From: Lysobacter capsici | GTDB lineage: Bacteria; Pseudomonadota; Gammaproteobacteria; Xanthomonadales; Xanthomonadaceae | Assembly (NCBI RefSeq): GCF_018732085.1 | Contig: NZ_CP076103.1 | Coordinates: forward strand, 5,704,001 to 5,768,000 | Direction of reading: 5' to 3' | DNA: 64,000 nt | In this document: piece by piece, positions 36,084-47,719 of the stretch | Numbering within the stretch: the stretch's first letter is position 1 | Layout of the letters: each line of letters opens with the position of its first letter | Notes under the pieces: generated by a model | The model's input: the letters and a program-made list of their open reading frames with translations, nothing else | The model's database searches: none | Told to the model about the DNA's origin: nothing | Program-made: the position numbers and the translations under genes

Positions 36084-38222
36084 TCAACCGGCGGGTTCGG
36101 ATTGCGCGGCGGCCTGGGTCTGCGTGTTCGCCGATGCCGCATCGGGCTTGGCGCTGACCGACGCGGGCTTGTTGCGATACCGCTCGAACCACCCCAGCGT
36201 ATTGAGCACCTGCGCGAGCGTTTCGCTCGGCCGCGCGCCGATCCCATGCGAGGCGCCGGGGATGCGGATCATCGCGCTGTCGACGCGATGCAGCTTGAGC
36301 GCGGTGTAGTACTGCTCGGTTTCCGAGATCGGCGTGCGGTAGTCGCTTTCGCCGGTGATCAGCATGGTCGGGGTGGTGACGTTGCCGACATAGGCCAGCG
36401 GCGAGCGCTTCCAGTAGTTTTCCTGGGCCTGCCACGGCGGGCCGGGGAACCAGTGCTGGGTGATGTATGACGGGCCGTCGGAGGTCAGCGCGAAACTGGT
36501 CCAGTTGATCACCGGCTTGGCCACGACCGCGGCGCGGAATCGATCGGTGTGGCCGACGATCCACGCGGTCAGCACGCCACCGCCGGAACCGCCGGTGACG
36601 TACAACTGTTGCGGGTCGACGTAACCCTTGGCGATGGTCGCGTCGACCGCGCTCATCAGATCGTCGTAATCGTGGCTGGGATAGTTCTGGTGGATGTAGT
36701 CGGCGAAGGCCTGGCCGTAACTGGTGCTGCCGCGCGGGTTCACGTACAGCACCACGTAGCCGGCGGCGGCGTACAACTGGGTTTCCACGGCGAAACGCGG
36801 GCCGTAGTTCGCGTACGGGCCGCCATGGATTTCCAGCAGCAGCGGATAGCGCTTGCCGGCTTCGAACTGCGGCGGCTTGACGATCCAGCCCTGCACCGAC
36901 AAACCGTCGGCCGAGGACTTGGTCCACAAGGTTTCGACCTCGCCCAGGCGCTTGCGCGCGAGCGAATCGGCATTGAGGTCGGTCAATACCCGCGACTTGC
37001 CGCCGCGCGCCACCACCGCCACGTCGGCCATGCGCGACGCGCTGCCGTGGGTGTAGGCGACGCGGCCGCCGCCGACCGAAAAGCTGCCGCCCGGGTACGG
37101 CCGGCCGACCGCGGTACCGCCGACATCGTCGCTGACCGATTCGACCGCGCCGCCGCTCGCGCCGATCCAGCCCAGATGGCTCACGCCTTCGCGGTCGTAG
37201 CCGAAATACAGCCCGCGTCCCTGGCTGTCCCAGCGCGGATTTTCGATCTCGTAGTCGAACCGTTCGGTCAACGCGCGCGAAGCGCCGCTGTCGAGATCGA
37301 GCACGTACAGATGCGCGACCTGATAGCCGAGCTTGCGATCGTCGTAACCCAGGTAGGCCAGTTGACGGCCATCCGGCGACAGCGTCGGCGACACGTCCGG
37401 GCCGCGCCGGTCGGTGAGTGCCACGGTCGCGCCGCTGGCCACGTCGACACGGTAGATGTCCTGGTCGATCGGGTGGTAGTCGGCCTCGGGGCCGCGGTTG
37501 GACACCACGTACAGCGAGCGGCCGTCGCGGCTCCACACCGGGGTGGATTCGTAATCGAAATCGCCCTGGGTGATCTGGCGCGGCGTGCCGCCATCGGCCG
37601 GCATCACGAACACGTGCTCATAGCCCGGCTTGAGATAGCCGGCGCCGTCGGCGCGGTAGTTCATCCGGTCGATCAGCTTGACCCCGTCGGCCCACTGCGC
37701 GCCCTCGGGCTTGTCCGGCAGCTTGGCCAGCGGCGTGGTGTCGGCGGCGACGTGCTGGGTGAACGCGATCCAGCGTCCGTCCGGCGACCACGCCAGGTTC
37801 GACGGGCCTTCGCTCAAGCGGCTGATCGGCGACTGCTGGCCGCTGTCCATCCAGCGCACCCAGATCTGCGCCGAACCGTCGCGGTCGGACACCCAGGCGA
37901 TCCGGTCGCCGCTGGGCGACCACACCGCGGCGCCGTCGCCGTACGCGCCGCTGGTCAGCGGCCGCTGCTTGCCGCTGTCGGCGTCGATCAACCACAGATT
38001 GCTGCGCCGCCGGTCCTTCATGATGTCGAAGAACTTGCGCTGATAGACGATGCGGCGGCCGTCGGGCGACATCGACGGCGCGTCGGCCCATTCCAGGTCG
38101 AACAGGTCCTTGGGTTGCAGATTGCGCGGGTCGGCGTGCAGGTCGGCGGCGCGCGCCGGCGATACGGACGACGGCAGCACGCACAGGGCGAGCGCGGCGG
38201 CGAAGACGAAACGTGCGGACAT
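36084..38222 (-). CDS. Secreted S9-family peptidase (acylaminoacyl-peptidase type)
   Basis: Exported serine peptidase of 712 residues with a signal peptide (FAAALALCVLPSSVSPARA). The N-terminal beta-propeller contains WD40-like PD40 repeats (SMSPDGRRIVYQR, WSPSGDRIAWVSD, WSPDGRWIAFT, LSPDGRQLAYLGYD). The hydrolase domain keeps the triad: Ser546 in GGSGGG, Asp627 in GESDYRT and His659 in GASHGIG. The ATG at 38222 begins the signal peptide; an upstream ATG adds eight residues and cannot be excluded. A GNAT gene follows closely. Confidence 0.92.
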   Translation of the reverse strand: MSARFVFAAALALCVLPSSVSPARAADLHADPRNLQPKDLFDLEWADAPSMSPDGRRIVYQRKFFDIMKDRRRSNLWLIDADSGKQRPLTSGAYGDGAAVWSPSGDRIAWVSDRDGSAQIWVRWMDSGQQSPISRLSEGPSNLAWSPDGRWIAFTQHVAADTTPLAKLPDKPEGAQWADGVKLIDRMNYRADGAGYLKPGYEHVFVMPADGGTPRQITQGDFDYESTPVWSRDGRSLYVVSNRGPEADYHPIDQDIYRVDVASGATVALTDRRGPDVSPTLSPDGRQLAYLGYDDRKLGYQVAHLYVLDLDSGASRALTERFDYEIENPRWDSQGRGLYFGYDREGVSHLGWIGASGGAVESVSDDVGGTAVGRPYPGGSFSVGGGRVAYTHGSASRMADVAVVARGGKSRVLTDLNADSLARKRLGEVETLWTKSSADGLSVQGWIVKPPQFEAGKRYPLLLEIHGGPYANYGPRFAVETQLYAAAGYVVLYVNPRGSTSYGQAFADYIHQNYPSHDYDDLMSAVDATIAKGYVDPQQLYVTGGSGGGVLTAWIVGHTDRFRAAVVAKPVINWTSFALTSDGPSYITQHWFPGPPWQAQENYWKRSPLAYVGNVTTPTMLITGESDYRTPISETEQYYTALKLHRVDSAMIRIPGASHGIGARPSETLAQVLNTLGWFERYRNKPASVSAKPDAASANTQTQAAAQSEPAG

Positions 38223-38395
38223 CGGTGGGTCCCGTTCGGCAGGCATGAACCCGCAGCCTAGGCCGGCGGCGGTTGCCGCTCCCAGTGTCGTTGGTCGTGC
38301 CCGGACGCATGCGCGGGCCGACGGCACACGCGCGCGACGCAACAGGCTGCTAGGGTGGGCCGAGTCCACAGGGGGACGGCGTAGGGAGGATGTCG

Positions 38396-38944
38396 ATGGC
38401 TCGTGCTCGCGCATTGCATCGTGTCGCCAGCGGCTGGCTGGCCGTCGGCCTGGCCCTGCTGCTCGCCGGCTGCGGCGAACCCGCCGCGAACGTGTCGGCG
38501 CCCAAGCCCTACGACCGGCTCGGCGTCCACGTGCAACTTCCGGGCAACTGGAAAGTCAGCGACGACCAGCGCGTCGCCGGCTCGCATTACCTGACCGTGG
38601 AAAGCCCCGGCTCGGCGATCTTCATCGCGATCGTGCAGGCCGACCGCGGACTGGAACTGGAAACTTTCGCCCGCGATTTTTCCGCCGAGGCCGACAAGCA
38701 GACGCCGTCGGTGCTGCGCCGCGAAACCCGCTTCGATCTGTCGGGCTTCACCGAAGGCACGATCCGCGAGCACTACACCGTGAGCCTGGCCGGCGTGAAG
38801 GTTCCACACCTGCGCGAGTACCGCAAGATCACCGGCGCGCATCGCAGCGCGTTCCTGATCACCCAGAGCGCGGACGAGGACCTGGCCCAGACTCAGCCGG
38901 GGTTCGACTTGCTGGTGAAGTCGTTCAAGCTCACGGACAGGTGA
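38396..38944 (+). CDS. Lipoprotein of unknown function
   Basis: A 182-residue probable lipoprotein: signal sequence SGWLAVGLALLLAGCGEP with lipobox LAGC, then a soluble domain of about 150 residues (GVHVQLPGNWKVSDDQRVAGSHYLTVESP) that resembles PsbP/LpqN-like or DUF1795-type folds only loosely. AGGGAGG six bases before the second ATG favours that start. It is divergent from the peptidase gene. Function unknown. Confidence 0.78.
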   Translation: MARARALHRVASGWLAVGLALLLAGCGEPAANVSAPKPYDRLGVHVQLPGNWKVSDDQRVAGSHYLTVESPGSAIFIAIVQADRGLELETFARDFSAEADKQTPSVLRRETRFDLSGFTEGTIREHYTVSLAGVKVPHLREYRKITGAHRSAFLITQSADEDLAQTQPGFDLLVKSFKLTDR

Positions 38945-39036
38945 AGCGAGGAACGAGCGCAGAACCGTGAGAAACGAGCAACAGCGGCTCTTGCTCGTTC
39001 CTCACTCCTGTGCACGCTTTTCTCTGCTCCCGGGCC

Positions 39037-40257
39037 TTAACCCGAGCAGCGACTGCGCAAGCCCAAGGCCTGCGCGATACCACGCCAGTCAAACGCGCCG
39101 ACCGCCTGATCGTCGTGGACCGCATAGAACACGCCGTCGGGGAAACGCACCGAGCCGTTCTGCTGCAGCCACACGCCGTCGGTATTGCCGACGGTCTTGC
39201 CGGCGAAAGCGCCCAGGTGGCGCAGGCTGACGCGGTCGAACACATGGAACACGCTGCGATCCTTGAACTGATCGGTGGCGATCCAGTAGCCGCTGCCGTC
39301 CTCGCATTGCCACAGCGCGATGCCTTCGGCCTGGGCCTTGAACAGGTCCTGGCCGATGGTCTGGCCGCGATAACGGCCGTCGAGCGTGTAGTCGCGCACT
39401 GCGGTGCCGGTGGAGAGATCTTCCTCGGCGATCAGCAGGCGGTCGTTCGCGGGATCACCCCAGATCGACTCGGGTACGCGGATCGCACCGGCGGCGCTGG
39501 TGTCGCCGAAGGCCGCGACATGCTGCGCGACCGGCGTCGCGGCGCCGAGTTGCAGTCGATACCGCTGCATGCGCCGGCCGAGTTGCTCCAGCGGCGGCGG
39601 GATTTCGTTGCCGTCGGCATCCTCGCCGGCCATGTAGGCGTCGGTGACGATCACTTCGATTTGCTGCGGGCCGAGCGCGCGCACCCACAATCCGTACGGC
39701 TGCTGCAATTGCTGCTGGCCGAAACTCATCAGCGCGCGCAACTGCGGCGTGCGCGTGTCGGCGACCCCGACTTCGCGGCTGGCCGCGGCCGGCATCGACA
39801 GCGACAGCACCTGCACGCGGCGATTGTCGCGTTCGACCACGAAGGCCAGATCGCCGAGCACGGCGATGCCGTTGGGCCGGCGGAATTCGCCGAGCGCATC
39901 GCCTTCGCGACCGAAGCGGCCGACCGCGCGGCCATCGTCGCCGTCGTAGATCGTCAGCGCGCCGCCCTGCTTGGCCGTCGCCAGCAGCCACAAACGGCCG
40001 TTGGGCGCGCGCCACACCGCGGGCGAATCGATGTTGTCCTGCTGCGTGGCCGGGGTCACGAAGGCTTCTTCGACGACCTGGTGCGCCACGCCGGAACGCG
40101 ACAGCAGCGGATCGGTGTCGGCGCCACCACGCTCGTCGGGTTCGCGCTCGACCAGCGGTTTGGATGGATCCGATGCGCGCGGCGACTCGGGCGTCGCGCA
40201 AGCAGACAGCGCCAGCAGCACCGGCAGAAGTGCAGACACACAGACAGTTGGACGCAT
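39037..40257 (-). CDS. Beta-propeller phytase lipoprotein
   Basis: 3-phytase that releases phosphate from inositol hexakisphosphate; the calcium-dependent beta-propeller class. The product (406 residues) has a lipoprotein signal (LLPVLLALSAC), then family segments DSPAVWRAPNG, LLATAKQGGALTIYDGDDG, RPNGIAVLGDLAFVVERDNRRVQV, ESIWGDPANDRLLIAEED and KAQAEGIALWQCEDGSGYWIATDQ. A GTG six codons upstream (40275) with GGGGA before it is an alternative start. It is divergent from a TonB-dependent receptor, the usual phytate-uptake pairing, and a Pho-box-like site lies between them. Confidence 0.88.
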   Translation of the reverse strand: MRPTVCVSALLPVLLALSACATPESPRASDPSKPLVEREPDERGGADTDPLLSRSGVAHQVVEEAFVTPATQQDNIDSPAVWRAPNGRLWLLATAKQGGALTIYDGDDGRAVGRFGREGDALGEFRRPNGIAVLGDLAFVVERDNRRVQVLSLSMPAAASREVGVADTRTPQLRALMSFGQQQLQQPYGLWVRALGPQQIEVIVTDAYMAGEDADGNEIPPPLEQLGRRMQRYRLQLGAATPVAQHVAAFGDTSAAGAIRVPESIWGDPANDRLLIAEEDLSTGTAVRDYTLDGRYRGQTIGQDLFKAQAEGIALWQCEDGSGYWIATDQFKDRSVFHVFDRVSLRHLGAFAGKTVGNTDGVWLQQNGSVRFPDGVFYAVHDDQAVGAFDWRGIAQALGLRSRCSG

Positions 40258-40292
40258 CGACGTGCTCGAATTCACAGGAGTCCCCAGCGGCT

Positions 40293-40326
40293 GTTATAGA
40301 ACCGTCACATGCATAATTGATGACAG
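40293..40326 (-). promoter_or_regulatory. Possible Pho box and -10 for the phytase
   Basis: On the minus strand CTGTCATCAATTATGCAT (a perfect Pho half-box, a 4-bp spacer and a weak second half-box) is followed after 10 bases by TATAAC. This is the spacing of PhoB-activated promoters, where the Pho box replaces the -35. The second half-box matches poorly, so this is tentative. Confidence 0.4.
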
Positions 40327-40431
40327 ATCGCGCCGCGGCAGCGAACGAAAAAACCACGAAGCGCAGCGGCCGTCATCGTCCTGCCATTGCCCGGACTTAC
40401 AACGTTCGCCATCTCTTCACCGGCGAACACC

Positions 40432-42792
40432 ATGCGCAGTCCGCGACGTCACAGGGTCCACCATCGCGCACTCGGCGCTGCATTGCTGGCCGCGCTCGCG
40501 AGTCCGGCGCTTGCGATCGAAGCGACCGTGCCCGGCGCCGGCGGCAGCGCCGATCCGGCCACCGAACTCGATCGCGTCACCGTCACCGGCGACATCGCCT
40601 ACCGCGACCGCAGCGATGCGACCGCGCCGACCCTGAGCTACGGCCTGGACTATTTCCAGCGCTTCGAACCGCTGACCGTCGGCGACATGCTCAAGCGCGT
40701 GCCGAGCGTGGGTTTCGTGTCCGACGTGCTCGAATTCGACGGCGCGCGCCTGCGCGGCCTGGACCCGGGCTACACCCAGATCCTGATCAACGGCAAGAAA
40801 GTGCCCGGCGCCGGCGGCGACCGTTCGTTCTATGTCGACCGCATCCCGGCCGAACTGGTCGAACGCATCGAAATCATCCGCAGCCCGAGCGCGAACCGTT
40901 CCGGCGACGCGGTGGCCGGCGCGCTCAACATCGTGCTGCGCGACGCTTATCAATTCGACGGCGGCTATCTGCGCGCCGGCGCGGCGTATTTCGACGACGG
41001 CGAGGTCAAGCCGGTGTTCGGCGCGGTCGGCAGCGGCGATGTCGCCGGCGGCCGCCTGCTCGGCGGCATCAACGTGCAGGGCCGTCACAACCCCAAGCGC
41101 AAGCGCAGCGATCGCTTCGACGCCCCTGGCGGCGATTTCGTCGACCGCGAAGACCAGAGCGACGTGCGCGACGGCACCGACTACTCCGGCAACCTGTCCT
41201 ACAGCCGTCAGATCGGCACCGGCAAGCTGAGCCTGGACGGTTTCTATGTGCGTACCGACCGCACCGAGACCGAGCATTCGCTGGAGTACAACGATCCGAC
41301 CGGTCGCGCGCGCGACCATCTGCTGTCGGTCAACGACCAGAACGTCGACATCAAGCAGCGCAACGCCACGCTCAATGCGAGCTATGCCTTCGACATGGCC
41401 GGCGGCCGCAGCGAGATCGACCTGGGCTATGCGCGTTTCGACGACAGGCGCTTCGACACCGAGCAGGAGATCGGCTACGACGACGATGACACGCCGCCCT
41501 CGTTCGACGGTTTCGAAGGCACGCGCGTCCTCGGCGACACCCGCGACAGCGAGCTGAGCTTCAAGCTCGCGCACACGCGTGCGATGGGCGGGGCGAAGAT
41601 GGAATTCGGCGTGGACGGGCTGGACAAGCGCCGCAAGACCTCATTGCGCACCAGCGAGGTCGAAGCCGAGGACGAGGGCGAGCCGTTGCCGGCCTACGAG
41701 GAGTTCGACCGCCAGAGCAGCCGGATCGAGGAGCGCCGCATCGATCCGTACCTGATGTTCTCCGGCAAGCACGAACGCATCGACTGGGAAACCGGCCTGC
41801 GTTACGAGACCACGCGTTCGAAGATCGTCAGCGCCGCCGAAGCAGGCGACGACAGCCGCCGCGACCAGAAGGATTACGGCCTGCTGCTGCCGTCGGCGCA
41901 TCTGCGCTACAACCTGACCGAGCAGGACCGGCTCAGCGCATCGCTAGCGCGCACCGTGCGCCGGCCGAATTTCGATCAATTGCTGCCGCTGACCTTGGAA
42001 GAGGAATACGGCGACAACGATTTCCTCGGCAATCCCGCGCTGCGGCCGGAAACCGCGTGGGGCCTGGACCTGGGCTACGAGCGCAGGCTCGGCAAGCGCG
42101 GCGTGGTCGGGATCAACCTGTTCTACCGCAAAGTGCGCGACCTCATCGAAATCGTCGGCACCGGCCGGCCGAGCGCGACCGCGCTGGACGATCACGACGA
42201 CGCGGTCGAGGAGTTCCTCGATGAGCATCCGGACGCCGGCCCGGGCACGCCGGGCTATCCGGTCTTGGACCCGGACAGCTTCGTGTTCACCGCCGCCAAC
42301 GTCGGCGATGCCCGTGTCTACGGCGCCGAATTCGACCTGTCCACACCGCTGACCGCGCTGGGCCTGCCCGACACCGGCGTGTTCCTCAATTACTCGTGGC
42401 TGGACAGCGAAGTCGACGACGACTTCGGCCAACGCCGTTTCAACAACCAGCCCAGTTCGGTGCTCAACGTCGGTTTTATCCAGGACCTGCCGTCGCTGGG
42501 GATGTCGTTCGGTGCGAGCTACCGGCGCCAGGGCGACGCCTATGCCCGCGTGCTCGGCGAGGAGGTGTCGACTCATTACGGCGCCGATCTGGAGGCCTTC
42601 GTCGAGAAACGCTTCGGCTCGCGGGTGGCGGTGCGATTGACCGGTTCGAATCTGTTGAACGCTTCGAAGGATGAGGCGTTCCACAAGTTCAATACCTTGG
42701 CCGATCAGGTGGATCGCGAGTACGACGAGTATGAGCGGGAAAGCGAGAAGGCTGGGCGGGTTTATCAGGTGGTTATGCGGTATGCGTTTTGA
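40432..42792 (+). CDS. TonB-dependent outer-membrane receptor next to phytase
   Basis: Outer-membrane receptor of 786 residues. A signal peptide (ALGAALLAALASPALA) is followed by a TonB-box-like ELDRVTVTG, a plug domain (LTVGDMLKRVPSVGF, RLRGLDPGYTQILINGKKVPG, IEIIRSPSANRSGDAVAGALNIVLRD), and a barrel ending in YQVVMRYAF with terminal Phe. Plug and barrel resemble the TonB receptor/OmpR-barrel group found with phytases, so phytate or an inositol phosphate is the likely ligand by context. Start chosen at the ATG directly before the signal peptide. Confidence 0.9.
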   Translation: MRSPRRHRVHHRALGAALLAALASPALAIEATVPGAGGSADPATELDRVTVTGDIAYRDRSDATAPTLSYGLDYFQRFEPLTVGDMLKRVPSVGFVSDVLEFDGARLRGLDPGYTQILINGKKVPGAGGDRSFYVDRIPAELVERIEIIRSPSANRSGDAVAGALNIVLRDAYQFDGGYLRAGAAYFDDGEVKPVFGAVGSGDVAGGRLLGGINVQGRHNPKRKRSDRFDAPGGDFVDREDQSDVRDGTDYSGNLSYSRQIGTGKLSLDGFYVRTDRTETEHSLEYNDPTGRARDHLLSVNDQNVDIKQRNATLNASYAFDMAGGRSEIDLGYARFDDRRFDTEQEIGYDDDDTPPSFDGFEGTRVLGDTRDSELSFKLAHTRAMGGAKMEFGVDGLDKRRKTSLRTSEVEAEDEGEPLPAYEEFDRQSSRIEERRIDPYLMFSGKHERIDWETGLRYETTRSKIVSAAEAGDDSRRDQKDYGLLLPSAHLRYNLTEQDRLSASLARTVRRPNFDQLLPLTLEEEYGDNDFLGNPALRPETAWGLDLGYERRLGKRGVVGINLFYRKVRDLIEIVGTGRPSATALDDHDDAVEEFLDEHPDAGPGTPGYPVLDPDSFVFTAANVGDARVYGAEFDLSTPLTALGLPDTGVFLNYSWLDSEVDDDFGQRRFNNQPSSVLNVGFIQDLPSLGMSFGASYRRQGDAYARVLGEEVSTHYGADLEAFVEKRFGSRVAVRLTGSNLLNASKDEAFHKFNTLADQVDREYDEYERESEKAGRVYQVVMRYAF

Positions 42793-42840
42793 GGGATGAG
42801 AGGTTGAGGGTTGAGAGGTTGAGGGCTTGAGGCTGACCAG

Positions 42841-42888
42841 CTGACGGACTGACGGACTGACGGACTGACGGACTGACGGACTGACGGA
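42841..42888. repeat. 8-bp tandem repeat (ACTGACGG type), about six units
   Basis: CTGACGGA repeats in register about six times without interruption, just after a looser TTGAGGG/TGAGAGG-type repetitive stretch (42795-42832). Confidence 0.85.
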
Positions 42889-42939
42889 GGCATCGTCCTC
42901 CATCGACCTGCTTGTTCAATCCCACCCGCTATCCCAGTT

Positions 42940-43050
42940 CGTCATTCCCGCGAACGCGGGCTGTGCTTTACTTCGGCGAAGCCGAACATCCAGCGCCTTT
43001 CGTGCAAGCCGCGTCAAAGTCACTGGATTCCCGCGTTCGCGGGAATGGCG
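42940..43050. repeat. REP/BIME pair, TCATTCCCGCGAACGCGGG family
   Basis: The left end GTCATTCCCGCGAACGCGGG is mirrored by CCCGCGTTCGCGGGAATGGC on the right. Between them is a further TTCGGCGAAGCCGAA hairpin. Confidence 0.8.
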
Positions 43051-43120
43051 GTCTTGGGGGTACGCGGGTGGCCGAAGCCAATCAGGCGGCATGCGAGGAT
43101 CGGCGCGAATCAATCAATCG

Positions 43121-43150
43121 CCATCCCATCCCATCCCATCCCATCCCATC
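43121..43150. repeat. 5-bp microsatellite (CCATC)6
   Basis: Six perfect consecutive copies of CCATC. It lies in non-coding DNA, so copy-number changes would not shift a frame. Confidence 0.9.
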
Positions 43151-43179
43151 CGCTCGATTGCGACACAGCCTCACCCACC

Positions 43180-43265
43180 CGTCATCCCCGCGAAGGCGGG
43201 GATCCAGAGACTTCAGAGTCATGTCGCGGTGAAGCCCTGGATCCCCGCCTTCGCGGGGATGACGG
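43180..43265. repeat. REP/BIME pair, TCATCCCCGCGAAGGCGGGG variant
   Basis: CGTCATCCCCGCGAAGGCGG at the left end is mirrored on the right, with a ~40-bp spacer. It belongs to the same family as the elements at 31149 and 42940. Confidence 0.8.
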
Positions 43266-43390
43266 CCTCAAGCCGGCGTTATGAACTGAGCGCACACCTC
43301 GGAGCCGGCATAAGCTGGGCTGTCAAACTCACACGCTTACGCCCTTCTCGCCCTTACTCCGTACGTCCTAACGCCCGCAGCCCCAGGCCC

Positions 43391-45583
<2,193 letters not shown>

Positions 45584-45636
45584 CGCCCCATTGTACCGGC
45601 GATGCCGCGGGAACCTTCCCGTCCGATGGAGTTCCA

Positions 45637-46671
45637 ATGCCGATCATGTCCGTCCGCGCCGCATCCTTGCTGAGTTTGCTCGTTTGCGCCGGCGCCGCGG
45701 CGCCGGTGAATGCGTCAGCGGCCGAGTCCGCCGCGCCGATCGCGGCGGCGCAATTCGCAAATGCGGCCGCCGATCGAGCCGATTCGAACGCCGAATGGAC
45801 GATCCGCGCCGGCGACACCCGCCTGCGGGTGCGCATCGAGAACCCGCCCGACGCCGCGCGCGTCGCGTTATTGCGCCGCTGGATCGAGGAATGCGCGAAC
45901 GCCGCGCTGACCTCCTCGGGCCGCTTCCCGCTGCGCGACGCGCTGGTGCGCATCCGCCTGGTGCCACGGCGCGGCCGCGATTCCAGCCCGGTGCCGTGGG
46001 GTCAGACCCGCCGCAACGACGGCGTCTCGGTGCTGCTGTACGTGCGCGACGACGCGACCTATCCGGAACTGCGCGACGACTGGACCGCCGTGCACGAGCT
46101 CTCGCACCTGATGCACCCCTACCTCGGCGACGACGGCCGCTGGCTGGCCGAGGGCCTGGCCAGCTATTACCAGAACGTGTCGCGCGCGCGCGCCGGCCTG
46201 CTCGACGGCGACGAGGCGTGGCGGCGGATCGAAGCCGGTTTCCAGCGCGGGCGCCAGGTCGGCGCGGGCGCGCGCATGGACCAGATCGGCCGCAACCGCG
46301 GCAGCACCATGCGCGTGTACTGGGCCGGCGCGGCGTTCTGGCTCGACGCCGACCTCGCGCTGCGCCGCGAACAGCGCACCGACCTGGACCGCGTGCTCGC
46401 CGCGTACGCACGCTGCTGCCTCGACGACGACGCGAGCATGGAACCGGAAGATTTCGTCGCCGCGCTCGATCGCGCCGGCGGCAACGGCGTGCTCGCCCGT
46501 TTGTACCGGCGCTACGCCGCGATGCAGGACTTCCCCTCGCAGGACGAGGCCTATCGCGCGCTGGGCCTGCAACGCGCGGACAACGGCGCGCTGCGTTTCT
46601 CCGCCCAGCCCGAGGCCGTGCGGCTGCGCCGCGCGATCATGGCGCCGCGGACGCTCAAGCCCGCCGACTAA
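45637..46671 (+). CDS. Exported gluzincin-type zinc metallopeptidase
   Basis: A 344-residue protein with a signal peptide (ASLLSLLVCAGAAAPVNASA). The active site is HELSH at 153-157 with a downstream Glu172 in WLAEG, the spacing of the gluzincin (M1/M61-like) fold. The rest of the sequence matches no family I can name, and it lacks the M1 GAMEN motif. GGAG sits five bases before the ATG. Only 53 bp separate it from the divergent uvrD start. Confidence 0.8.
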   Translation: MPIMSVRAASLLSLLVCAGAAAPVNASAAESAAPIAAAQFANAAADRADSNAEWTIRAGDTRLRVRIENPPDAARVALLRRWIEECANAALTSSGRFPLRDALVRIRLVPRRGRDSSPVPWGQTRRNDGVSVLLYVRDDATYPELRDDWTAVHELSHLMHPYLGDDGRWLAEGLASYYQNVSRARAGLLDGDEAWRRIEAGFQRGRQVGAGARMDQIGRNRGSTMRVYWAGAAFWLDADLALRREQRTDLDRVLAAYARCCLDDDASMEPEDFVAALDRAGGNGVLARLYRRYAAMQDFPSQDEAYRALGLQRADNGALRFSAQPEAVRLRRAIMAPRTLKPAD

Positions 46672-46729
46672 CGCTAGCCGCCACGCAGCGATCCCGCAGT
46701 TCGCCGATCAATCCCCATCCGCACAAACG

Positions 46730-46761
46730 AACGAGCCCGAGGCACAGGCCCCGGGCTCGTT
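46730..46761. terminator. Terminator-like hairpin between convergent genes
   Basis: AACGAGCCCG pairs perfectly with CGGGCTCGTT, with extra pairing inside the loop. It lacks a long T run in either direction. It lies between the convergent metallopeptidase and UPF0114 genes and may serve both. Confidence 0.6.
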
Positions 46762-46831
46762 GCTACGTGCAACTTCGTCGATCCGACCGCGGACGCGGGT
46801 CGCAACCCGCGTCACGCTCGCCGCCGCAACC

Positions 46832-47476
46832 TCAGTGCGCGCCCTTGGCCGGCTTCGCCACCGTGGTGCTCATCAGCTTGTCGGTCCAGGCGATGCCGAT
46901 CGCCGAGATGATGAACAGGAAGTGGATCAGCGACTGCCACATCACGCCTTCGGAGGTCAGCTCCGAGCAGCGCGCGGTCGCGTTGGCGACGCCGTTCGCG
47001 GTGGCCTGGGCCGCCGCCTGCGCCGCGGTGAACGCATCGGGCGTACCGCACAGCGGCAGGCCGAGGTTGCCGGCGCCGATGAAGGTCTTGAGCAGGTGGA
47101 TCGAGGAGATGCCGATGATCGCCATCGCCAGCTTGACCTTGAGCACGCTGGCATTGACGTGGCTGAGCCACTCGGGCTGATCGGGATGGCCTTCCAGGCG
47201 CAGGCGCGAGACGAAGGTCTCGTAGCCGCCGACGATCACCATCATCAGCAGATTGGAGATCATGACCACGTCGATCAGGCCCAGCACGATCAGCATGATG
47301 CCCTGCTCGGTCAGGGTCGTCGCATCCTGGACGAGATGCACCAGTTCCTTGATGAACTGGAACACGTAGACGCCCTGGGCGACGATCAGGCCCAGGTACA
47401 ACGGCAGTTGCAGCCAGCGCGAACTGAAGATCAGGGCCGGCAGGGGGTTGAGTCGGTTGATCTTGGGATCGGTCAT
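46832..47476 (-). CDS. UPF0114/YqhA-family membrane protein
   Basis: A 214-residue inner-membrane protein with four predicted helices (LYLGLIVAQGVYVFQFI, GIMLIVLGLIDVVMISNLLMMVIVGGYE, VKLAMAIIGISSIHLLKTFI and SLIHFLFIISAIGIAWTDKLM). The SRWLQLPLYLGL start and GGYETFVSRL segment are typical of the TIGR00645/UPF0114 family, whose function is not established. An Ala/Asn-rich periplasmic loop between helices 3 and 4 is longer than in E. coli YqhA. Start at the ATG of MTDPKINRL. Confidence 0.87.
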   Translation of the reverse strand: MTDPKINRLNPLPALIFSSRWLQLPLYLGLIVAQGVYVFQFIKELVHLVQDATTLTEQGIMLIVLGLIDVVMISNLLMMVIVGGYETFVSRLRLEGHPDQPEWLSHVNASVLKVKLAMAIIGISSIHLLKTFIGAGNLGLPLCGTPDAFTAAQAAAQATANGVANATARCSELTSEGVMWQSLIHFLFIISAIGIAWTDKLMSTTVAKPAKGAH

Positions 47477-47719
47477 GCGGAACTCGTGAATGTGAAGACG
47501 GTACAGGCGGCCAAGAGTAGCCGCCCGGGGGTGACATCGCCACGTCGGGGCCACCCGAGGGTTCATCTGCGCGGCGGTTTTCTGCTCGCGCGTTACCCGT
47601 TCAAAGCCGGCGCAAAGCCCGCTGCGGCGCGGTTTGCGGCACACGCCATTCCATCGGCGCGGCGGCGGCGCGCGGACGCGCGCACTTACACTCCAGGCTT
47701 TCTCCGCGGAGCATCTCCC

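Larger units (their letters stand above)
42793..43390. other. 598-bp intergenic region made largely of repeats
   Basis: No gene is supported. It contains two microsatellites and two REP pairs, listed separately, between the receptor and convergent uvrD. Confidence 0.6.

Noticed and set aside
42841..43150. CRISPR-like array in the repeat-rich gap
   Set aside because: The units are 5-8 bp tandem repeats and REP palindromes without spacers of regular length.
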